From Planctomycetota bacterium (GTDB taxonomy: Bacteria; Planctomycetota; UBA1135; UBA2386), in NCBI GenBank assembly GCA_020638695.1, contig JACKIB010000045.1, positions 1 to 15,266 on the forward strand: a stretch of 15,266 bases of DNA, given 5' to 3'. Positions 1 through 5,724 of the stretch are shown piece by piece (position 1 is the stretch's first letter; every line of letters begins with the position of its first letter). Both the position numbers and the translations under genes were made by a program. A model generated the notes under the pieces. The model saw only the letters and a list, made by a program, of their open reading frames with translations. It did not search any database and had not been told where the DNA came from.

Positions 1-169
1 TTACGGGCCTGTGTGTTCTCTCGAGACGCGCTGCGGCTCGCATTCGTGGTTCGTTGTCGCGACTGGTGTCGCTCCACACCCCAGACCGCGCAACCACCTA
101 GCCAAGCCTAGACGCCGCTCCGACGCGGACCGAAGGCCTTCCCACGCGCGCCACGCCGCGCCGATCCCC
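1..169. other. Upstream region of the MBL-fold gene
   Basis: An open frame runs through from a GTG at 11, but the arginine/proline/histidine-rich peptide it would encode looks like translated non-coding GC-rich DNA and matches nothing I recognise. I see no clear promoter hexamers, repeats or RNA gene. The region probably carries the promoter of the gene starting at 170. Confidence 0.4.
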
Positions 170-793
170 GTGAAACTGACCGCAATCCCAGACCTCTTCT
201 ACTGGAGTGTCTACCAGCCCGACCGCCGCATCGACTTCAACGGGTTCTATTGGCGGCGGCCGGACGGCGGGGTGCTGATCGACCCGATGCCGACCGACCC
301 GCAGACCGAACAATGGCTCGAGCAGCAGCCGGGTGGGGTGGCGTGGATCCTGCTGAGCAACGCCGACCACGTCCGCGCCGGCCCGCAGCTGCGCACCCGC
401 TTCGGCGCAGCCATGCTGGCGCCCCTCGGCGACCAGGGCGCACTCGGGCTCGAGCCGGACGCTTGGTTCGCCCCCGACCACCCGCTTCCGACATCGCTGC
501 GTGACGACATCCGGGTCGCGTGGTTGCGGGGCGGCAAGACGCCCGCCGAGGCCGCGTTCTACCTCGCCCCACTGCGGGCGCTGGTGTTCGGCGACGCCGT
601 TCGCTCCCATGCATCCGGCATCCTTCGATTGCTACCGGACGAGAAGATCCAGGACCGCGCCGCGCTCGCGCGTGACATCACCGCCCTCGCGGTGCTCGAT
701 GTCGCGGCGGTCTTGCTCGGTGACGGCGACTGCCTGTTCACCGGCGCACACGCCGCGTTCGCGCAGCTGGTGGGCGAACTCGAGGCGAACTGA
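170..793 (+). CDS. Metallo-beta-lactamase-fold-like protein, metal site degenerate
   Basis: A 207-residue soluble protein with the layout of a small metallo-beta-lactamase-fold hydrolase: an N-terminal strand pair ending in VLIDP (35-39), a strand/turn SNADHVR (63-69) where the HxHxDH metal motif normally lies, and a later LVFGDAV strand with Asp142 at the place of the metal-bridging Asp. The Asp-His pair (66-67) is kept, but the two preceding metal histidines are Leu62 and Asn64. Some MBL-like families carry an N-x-H-H-x-R type turn here, so this may be a non-canonical or non-metal member rather than a decayed gene; no substrate can be named. I chose the GTG at 170 because the protein reads as folded sequence from there. 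No Shine-Dalgarno is visible, and a GTG at 11 in the same frame is the alternative. It converges on the yggS-type gene with 33 bp between stops. Confidence 0.72.
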   Translation: MKLTAIPDLFYWSVYQPDRRIDFNGFYWRRPDGGVLIDPMPTDPQTEQWLEQQPGGVAWILLSNADHVRAGPQLRTRFGAAMLAPLGDQGALGLEPDAWFAPDHPLPTSLRDDIRVAWLRGGKTPAEAAFYLAPLRALVFGDAVRSHASGILRLLPDEKIQDRAALARDITALAVLDVAAVLLGDGDCLFTGAHAAFAQLVGELEAN

Positions 794-812
794 GGCGCCG
801 TTCCCGCGCGCC
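794..812. terminator. Possible bidirectional hairpin between convergent genes
   Basis: GGCGC (794-798) can pair with GCGCC (808-812) across a 9-nt loop, directly after the MBL-fold stop codon and in the 33-bp gap before the convergent yggS-type stop. There is no T-tract on either strand and the stem is only 5 bp, so terminator function is a guess from position. Confidence 0.2.
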
Positions 813-826
813 ACGGACACCCGGAG

Positions 827-1501
827 TCACTCGCCGAACAGCCCGCTGCCAACGCGCACCAGGGTCGAACCCGCAGCGATCGCCGGCTGCAGATCGCCGG
901 TCATGCCCAGACTCGACACCGGCAGCACCAGCCCGGACGCGCGCCGCAACTCCTCGAGCGTGTCGGCGACCACCCGGAACACCGGCGCCGGGTCACCCTC
1001 CCGCGGCCCCATCGCCATCACGCCGACCACGGACAGCTGTGGGCAGTGCGCCTGGACGTGCTCGAGCACGCTCCGCGCCGCGTGCGGGGCGAGGCCATGC
1101 TTGGTGTCGTCCGGGGTGGCATCGATCTGCAACAACACATCGAGCACTCGCGGGCCGTCGGCCAGCACGCGCTGCAGTGCGTCGGCCAACTCGATCCGGT
1201 CGAGGCTGTGCACCAGCACCAGCCCCGGCACGCGAAGCAGCGCCTTGACCTTGTTGGTCTGCACGCTGCCGATCATGTGCCACGCCACTCCCGTGGGGAT
1301 CGCCAGGGCCTTCTCGCTCAACTCCTGCACGCGGTTCTCGCCGAATGCGGACAGTCCGGCGGCGCGCGCCGCGGCGAGGGTCGCCAGGCTCTGTCGCTTG
1401 GTGACCGCCAGAAGGCTCACCTCCTCGGGATCCCGACCGCAGGCGCGGCACGCGGCCTCGATCTGCGCGCGAACCGCCGCGAGACGGTCCGCGACGCTCA
1501 T
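827..1501 (-). CDS. yggS: YggS/PLPBP-family pyridoxal phosphate homeostasis protein
   Basis: A 224-residue single-domain protein of the YggS/PROSC (PLPBP) family, about the usual length. Members bind pyridoxal 5'-phosphate on an alanine-racemase-like TIM barrel without known catalysis and help keep free PLP and amino/keto acid pools in balance in the cytosol. The PLP lysine is Lys35 in LLAVTKRQS. Other family signatures are FGENRVQE, the WHMIGSVQTNK block, HSLDR, and the C-terminal SLGMTGDLQPAIAAGST followed by VRVGSGLFG, which bind the cofactor phosphate. I chose the ATG at 1501 because it begins a typical YggS N-terminus and overlaps the stop of the upstream gene in an ATGA arrangement. The frame stays open to 1642, but that extension lies inside the neighbouring gene. 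It is last in the prfB-purH operon. Confidence 0.93.
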   Translation of the reverse strand: MSVADRLAAVRAQIEAACRACGRDPEEVSLLAVTKRQSLATLAAARAAGLSAFGENRVQELSEKALAIPTGVAWHMIGSVQTNKVKALLRVPGLVLVHSLDRIELADALQRVLADGPRVLDVLLQIDATPDDTKHGLAPHAARSVLEHVQAHCPQLSVVGVMAMGPREGDPAPVFRVVADTLEELRRASGLVLPVSSLGMTGDLQPAIAAGSTLVRVGSGLFGE

Positions 1502-1866
1502 TCCTCGGCGTCCGCCCAGTGCCCGGTCATCGCGCCGGGGAACAACAGCCGTCCCCGCCGCAGCACCGCGGCACGCCCTTCGAACTCGAACTGGGTCAAC
1601 AGCGCGTCGAACGCGTCGAACTCGTCCACCCGCCGCACCCACTCCTCGAGTGCCCGTGCGACGCTCCGCACTCCACCGTGGCGGTCACCGAGGTGGCGAC
1701 ACAGCTGATTCATGAACCGCATCGTCTCCTTCTCGAACAGGTCCGGCGGCGCGTCCTCGACCTCGATGCCCATCTCCCGCAACAACCCGCGCCGGTACGC
1801 CACCGCGACGTGCTGCAGCGCCTCTCCCTGCAGCACCCGCTCGGCAGCCCGCGTCAACGCCGTCAT
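1498..1866 (-). CDS. Conserved-looking hypothetical protein, 122 aa, in purH-yggS operon
   Basis: I do not recognise this protein. It is 122 residues, soluble, without signal peptide or membrane helix, and looks mostly helical: an amphipathic N-terminus (MTALTRAAERVL), a charged middle around LFEKETMRFMNQLC, and an acidic/aromatic stretch VDEFDAFDALL before a basic turn. There are no obvious metal or catalytic motifs. Its reality is supported by position: its ATG overlaps the purH TGA by one base (TGATG) and its own TGA overlaps the yggS-type ATG by four bases, a gap-free chain typical of co-translated genes. A role linked to purine or PLP metabolism can only be guessed from the neighbours. 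Confidence 0.8.
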   Translation of the reverse strand: MTALTRAAERVLQGEALQHVAVAYRRGLLREMGIEVEDAPPDLFEKETMRFMNQLCRHLGDRHGGVRSVARALEEWVRRVDEFDAFDALLTQFEFEGRAAVLRRGRLLFPGAMTGHWADAEE

Positions 1867-3464
1867 CAGTGCCGGAAGTGCCGCGTGCCGGTGAACACCA
1901 TCACGACGCCGGCCGCGTCAGCCGCCGCGATCACCTCGTCGTCCCGCTTGCTGCCGCCCGGCTGAATCACCGCGGCCACGCCCGCCGCAGCCGCGAGTTC
2001 GAGTCCGTCGGCGAACGGGAAGAACGCGTCGGAAGCGAGCACCGCCCCGCGGGCGCGCTCCTGCGCCTTCTCGGTAGCGATCCGCACCGAATCCACGCGG
2101 CTCATCTGGCCTGCTCCGACCCCGACGCTGGCCAGCACACCGGCCTGCGGTGCCGCGGCGAGCACGATGGCGTTGCTCTTCACGTGCTTGCATACGCGCA
2201 TCGCGAAGTCCAGCTGAGCCAACTGGGCCGCGCTGGGTTGGGTCCGGGTGACCACCTGGCGCTCCTGGTAGAGCGAACCGGGCTGGTAGGTCTGCAACAG
2301 GAACCCGCCGTCGATCTGCCGTAGCAAAACGCGTTCGCTACGCGGCGGGACACCACCGAGCTCGAGCAGGCGGACGTTGGCACCCCACTTCGCCGCCTGC
2401 AGGACCGGCACGGCATCGGCGGCGAACGCGGGCGCGACGATCGCCTCGAGGAAGCCCGCGTGTGCCACCATCACTTCGGCGAGCGCGCGCGTGACCTCGA
2501 CGTTGACACCGACGATGCCGCCGAACGCACTGACCGGATCGGCATCGAGCGCGGCGCGGAACGCCACCGCTGCATCGGGCCCGCTGGCGGTCCCGCACGG
2601 ATTGAGGTGCTTGACGATCGCCACACTCGGCTCGGTGAACTCGAACGCGACGCCCATCGCCGCGTCCAAGTCGAGCAAGTTGTTGTAGCTCAGCTCCTTG
2701 CCCGACAGTTGACGCGCCGCAGCGAGACTCGGCAGCAGTGCGTCGGGGTCGCGGTAGTAGGCCGCGTGCTGCCCCGGGTTCTCGCCGTAGCGCAGCGACT
2801 GGACCCGCTCGCCAACCAACCCGAACTGTGCCCCGAACCGCGGCGCACCGGACTGATGACGCTGCCTGTCGGCGAACCAGGCCGCGACCGCGGTATCGTA
2901 CGAGGCGGTGTGGGCGAACGCCTTGGCCGCCAGCTCCCGCCGCTGCGCTTCGGGAAGCACACCGCCGTTTGCCTTCAGTCCGGCGAGCACCGCCGGGTAG
3001 TCGTTGGGATCGACCACCACCGCGACGTACCGGTGGTTCTTCGCCGCGCTGCGGATCATCGTCGGCCCACCGATGTCGATGTTCTCGACCACCTCCGCCG
3101 GCGACGCGCCCGGACGGCGCGCGGTGTCGCGGAATGCGTACAAGTTCACCACGACGAGGTCGATCTCGTCGATCCCGTGCTGGGCCATCGCGGCGAGGTC
3201 GTCCGCGTGGTCGCGCCGCGCCAGGATGCCGCCGTGGACCCGCGGGTGCAGGGTCTTGAGGCGGCCGTCCATCATCTCCGGCGAACCGGTGTAGTCCGCG
3301 ACCTCCTGCGCATCGACACCCGCCGCGCGGATCTCGCGCATCGTTCCGCCGGTGGACAACAGGGAGAACCCCAGCTCGGCGAGACCTCGCGCCAGTTCCC
3401 CGACGCCGGTCTTGTCGGTGACGGAGATCAGCGCCCGACGCCGCGTCGTGGCCGGCTCACCCAC
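1866..3464 (-). CDS. purH: Bifunctional AICAR transformylase / IMP cyclohydrolase PurH
   Basis: PurH catalyses the last two steps of de novo purine synthesis in the cytosol: formylation of AICAR with 10-formyl-tetrahydrofolate to FAICAR, then ring closure to IMP. The 532 residues are full family length. The N-terminal cyclohydrolase (MGS-like) domain shows ISVTDKTG (13-20), STGGT (37-41) and DGRLKTLHPRVHGG (66-79). The C-terminal transformylase domain carries the catalytic Lys-His in VKHLNPCG (Lys285, His286), SAFGGIVGVN, CKHVKSNAIV and the typical end TGTRHFRH. The start is the GTG at 3464, which lies 8 bp inside the end of prfB, so ribosomes finishing RF2 may re-initiate here. The downstream unknown gene overlaps its stop by one base. 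No key residue is missing. Confidence 0.97.
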   Translation of the reverse strand: MGEPATTRRRALISVTDKTGVGELARGLAELGFSLLSTGGTMREIRAAGVDAQEVADYTGSPEMMDGRLKTLHPRVHGGILARRDHADDLAAMAQHGIDEIDLVVVNLYAFRDTARRPGASPAEVVENIDIGGPTMIRSAAKNHRYVAVVVDPNDYPAVLAGLKANGGVLPEAQRRELAAKAFAHTASYDTAVAAWFADRQRHQSGAPRFGAQFGLVGERVQSLRYGENPGQHAAYYRDPDALLPSLAAARQLSGKELSYNNLLDLDAAMGVAFEFTEPSVAIVKHLNPCGTASGPDAAVAFRAALDADPVSAFGGIVGVNVEVTRALAEVMVAHAGFLEAIVAPAFAADAVPVLQAAKWGANVRLLELGGVPPRSERVLLRQIDGGFLLQTYQPGSLYQERQVVTRTQPSAAQLAQLDFAMRVCKHVKSNAIVLAAAPQAGVLASVGVGAGQMSRVDSVRIATEKAQERARGAVLASDAFFPFADGLELAAAAGVAAVIQPGGSKRDDEVIAAADAAGVVMVFTGTRHFRH

Positions 3465-4555
3465 GGCGCTTCTTCAGGTAGGCGACGATGAAATCGTCGA
3501 TGTCGCCGTCCAACACCGAATCGATGTTGGACGTCTCCAGGCCGGTGCGCAGGTCCTTGACCATCTGGTAAGGGTGCTGAACGTAGCTGCGGATCTGGTT
3601 GCCCCAGCTGACGGAGCCGCGCTCACCGTAGAACTTCGCCAGCTCCTCCTCGCGCTTGGCCTGCTCCAGCTGGAACAACTTGCCGCGCAGCGCCTTCATC
3701 GCCGAGGCGCGGTTCTTGTGCTGGCTGCGCTCGTTCTGGCACTGCACCACGATGCCGGTGGGGATATGCGTGATCCGCACCGCGGACTCGGTCTTGTTGA
3801 CGTGCTGTCCGCCGGCGCCACTCGCCCGGTAGGTGTCGATCCGCAGGTCACCCTCGTCGATCTCGACATCGGTCCCGTCCTCCAGCTCCGGCACCACTTC
3901 GACCGAGGCGAACGAGGTCTGCCGGCGGGCATTGCCGTCGAACGGCGAGATCCGCACCAATCTGTGGACCCCCTGCTCGGCCTTGAGGTGTCCGTAGGCG
4001 AACGGACCCTTGAAGTGGATCGTCGCGGTACGGATGCCGGCTTCCTCGCCCATCTGGCGGTCTTCCTCGGTCATCTCGTAGCCGTTCGCATCACCCCACT
4101 TCACGTACATCCGCATCAACATCTCGGCCCAGTCGGCGGCATCGATGCCACCGGCACCCGGGACCAGAGTCATGATGGCATTGCCGGCATCGTGCTCGCC
4201 ACCGAGCATGAGCTGGAACTCGAGCTTGTCGAGAATCTGGTCGAGCTTGGTCAGCGAGTCGACGATGTCCGCCTCCACGGCCTCCGGATCGTCCGCACCG
4301 AGGTCGAGCAGCACCTCGCCGTCCTCGACCAGGCGACCGGCCTGATCCAGCGGGGTGACCACGCCGCCGACCCGCTTCTTCTCCAACACGATCTCCTGGG
4401 CCCGCTCGGGGTTGTCCCAGAAGCCGGGCTGCGTCATCTGATGCTCTATGTCGCGCAGCCGGCGGAGTGCGGTCTCGTAGTCAAAGAGACACCTTCAGCG
4501 TGTCGATCCGGTTGGATGCTTCGCGGAGGGTCTCTCGGTGCTCGCTCAGGGACAT
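3457..4555 (-). CDS. prfB: Peptide chain release factor 2 (RF2), made by programmed +1 frameshift
   Basis: RF2 reads UGA and UAA stop codons in the ribosomal A site and releases the finished peptide. The gene is split between frames: 24 codons from the ATG at 4555 end in CTT followed by an in-frame TGA (4483-4481), and slipping +1 (CTT T GAC) joins residue 25 (Asp) to the long frame, giving 365 residues, the same as E. coli RF2. The stop-recognition tripeptide Ser-Pro-Phe is at 203-205 and the catalytic GGQ at 248-250 inside SGAGGQHVNKTES. The end ...YLKKRRG overlaps purH by 8 bp. Reading only the long frame from an ATG at 4437 would lose the first 39 residues. There is no strong Shine-Dalgarno before 4555; a GTG at 4564 in frame is an alternative start. 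Two inverted repeats lie directly upstream. Confidence 0.96.
4480..4495 (-). promoter_or_regulatory. RF2 programmed +1 frameshift site
   Basis: Read on the minus strand the site is AAGGTG TCT CTT TGA C. It has the three known elements of the prfB recoding signal: an internal Shine-Dalgarno-like AGGTG (within 4490-4495), a 3-nt spacer to the slippery codon CTT (4486-4484), and the poor-context stop TGA followed by C. The spacing equals that of the E. coli site. In the known mechanism, low RF2 lets the ribosome slip at CUU and make more RF2, so the gene is autoregulated. Confidence 0.95.
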
Positions 4556-4556
4556 C

Positions 4557-4589
4557 GAATGCACGCTACCACGCGGGTCTCGTGCATTC
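4557..4589 (-). promoter_or_regulatory. Hairpin abutting the prfB start codon
   Basis: GAATGCACG (4557-4565) and CGTGCATTC (4581-4589) are perfect 9-bp inverted arms with a 15-nt loop. The structure ends one base before the ATG at 4555, so in a prfB transcript that begins upstream it would occupy the normal ribosome binding region. It could mask or shape initiation, or as DNA be an operator for a dimeric repressor. The pairing is seen directly; function is inferred. Confidence 0.5.
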
Positions 4590-4594
4590 CAGGC

Positions 4595-4676
4595 CGAAGG
4601 AAATCGCCACGGCGGGCTCTGCAGGCAAAGGATCGAAGTCGGCGAATCATGGCCCGCCGTGGCTAGTGTTCCTTCG
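4595..4676. repeat. Long two-part inverted repeat in the prfB upstream region
   Basis: Outer arms CGAAGGAA (4595-4602) and TTCCTTCG (4669-4676) pair perfectly over 8 bp. Inner arms GCCACGGCGGGC (4606-4617) and GCCCGCCGTGGC (4652-4663) pair perfectly over 12 bp. They are separated by a 3/5-nt internal bubble, and the apical loop is 34 nt. With 20 paired positions this far exceeds chance. No T-tract follows on either strand. It may be a leader RNA structure of prfB, a terminator of the upstream membrane-protein gene, a palindromic repeat element or a small RNA. Confidence 0.7.
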
Positions 4677-4809
4677 TGGCGGCGCGACCAGCGACACGTC
4701 CATGGTCGGCGCGAGCGCGGGGCGCATGAGCCGCAGATTCGGCGCCCATGTCGTTGCACGGGTGATCGGGCCAACCCATGGGCGGAACCGATGCTCGGGG
4801 GCTCGCGAT

Positions 4810-5721
4810 TTATTTGCGCGGCGGCGGCTGTGTGCCCTCGAACTCGTCTTGCCCGGGCACCACGTCGACCTCGAGGAACTTGCGCGCCGCCACGAGTTGC
4901 GCGACGACCAGCACTGCCTGCCACATCATGGACGCCTGCCCCACGGCGAACCCGGACCACAGGTCCTGCTGCACCTCCAGCAATCGCGCGGTCACCATGC
5001 CGAGCCCCCACTGTCCGGCGATCTGCAGCGCCAGGAAGCTGCCGACCAGCAACCCGGCGCGCAACGGACTGCGGGCGACTCGGGCGAACGCGTTCAGCCA
5101 AGCGAACAGCGCCGAGTGCCGGTCTTGCAGCACCAGGCTCGCTCGAGCCACCTTGTAGGTGAAGACCAGCAGATAGAACAGCGAGGCCAACCCGGCGCCG
5201 ATCGCCGCGCTGGCCAGCTCCAGATTGAGCCACTGCGGCGCCGGCTCGCCGCGCCACGGCGCTGCGTTGCGCAACACGTCGTCGTGCAGCCAGTCGAGCA
5301 ACGCGCCGTTGCCGAGGGAGAAGGCCACCAGCGCTGGAGCAAACAACAGCAGTGCGCGCAAGTTTCGCGTGAAGTAGCGCGCGCAGTCACCGAGGAACTC
5401 GGTGTAGCCGACCATCGCCTCGGTCCCGACGCTGCGCTGGATCCCGCCACCGAAGAACGTGATCAGCAGCAGTGACAGCAGGCTGCTCGCCGATAGTCGT
5501 GGCACCTGATCCGCGTGCAACCGGGCGAAGTCCTCGTCGAGCGTCTGGTCGAGCAGGAACGATGCGCCGGGGTGGTGGCTCAGCAGTCGATCCAGAAGGT
5601 CCAGATACGGCCAGCTCTCGACCAGCGACGCGGCGAGCAGGGCCAACCACAGGGTCAACCACACCCGCGGGCTGAACAACGCGGAGAAGAACGACGCAAA
5701 CAGGATCGGGATCGCCGCCAT
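4810..5721 (-). CDS. Polytopic membrane protein, unknown function, paired with M1 peptidase
   Basis: A 303-residue integral membrane protein that I do not recognise as a named family. Hydrophobic segments suggest about six helices: roughly 15-34, 77-95, 122-141, 170-195, 220-242 and 263-283. A hydrophilic part around 40-70 between the first two contains an acidic stretch (LDEDFARLHADQ). The C-terminus is a short acidic/proline-rich tail. It has no ATPase, transporter or protease signature. The gene starts 3 bp after the stop of the M1 peptidase gene, with a GGGTGA sequence just before the ATG that can serve as ribosome binding site. The two are therefore very likely co-expressed and may act on the same envelope process. 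The stop is TAA. Confidence 0.82.
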   Translation of the reverse strand: MAAIPILFASFFSALFSPRVWLTLWLALLAASLVESWPYLDLLDRLLSHHPGASFLLDQTLDEDFARLHADQVPRLSASSLLSLLLITFFGGGIQRSVGTEAMVGYTEFLGDCARYFTRNLRALLLFAPALVAFSLGNGALLDWLHDDVLRNAAPWRGEPAPQWLNLELASAAIGAGLASLFYLLVFTYKVARASLVLQDRHSALFAWLNAFARVARSPLRAGLLVGSFLALQIAGQWGLGMVTARLLEVQQDLWSGFAVGQASMMWQAVLVVAQLVAARKFLEVDVVPGQDEFEGTQPPPRK

Positions 5722-5724
5722 CGT

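Noticed and set aside
11..169. N-terminal extension of the MBL-fold gene to the GTG at 11.
   Set aside because: The added 53 residues are Arg/Pro/His-rich with no similarity to the fold, and look like non-coding GC-rich DNA.
4481..5257. A 258-residue minus-strand frame ending at 4481 as a separate gene.
   Set aside because: Only its last 24 codons are real, as the first part of prfB before the frameshift; the rest overlaps the membrane protein gene in another frame and is low-complexity.
3352..5475. A 707-residue plus-strand open frame over prfB.
   Set aside because: It is antisense to prfB, whose product is unmistakable; long antisense frames are common at this GC content.
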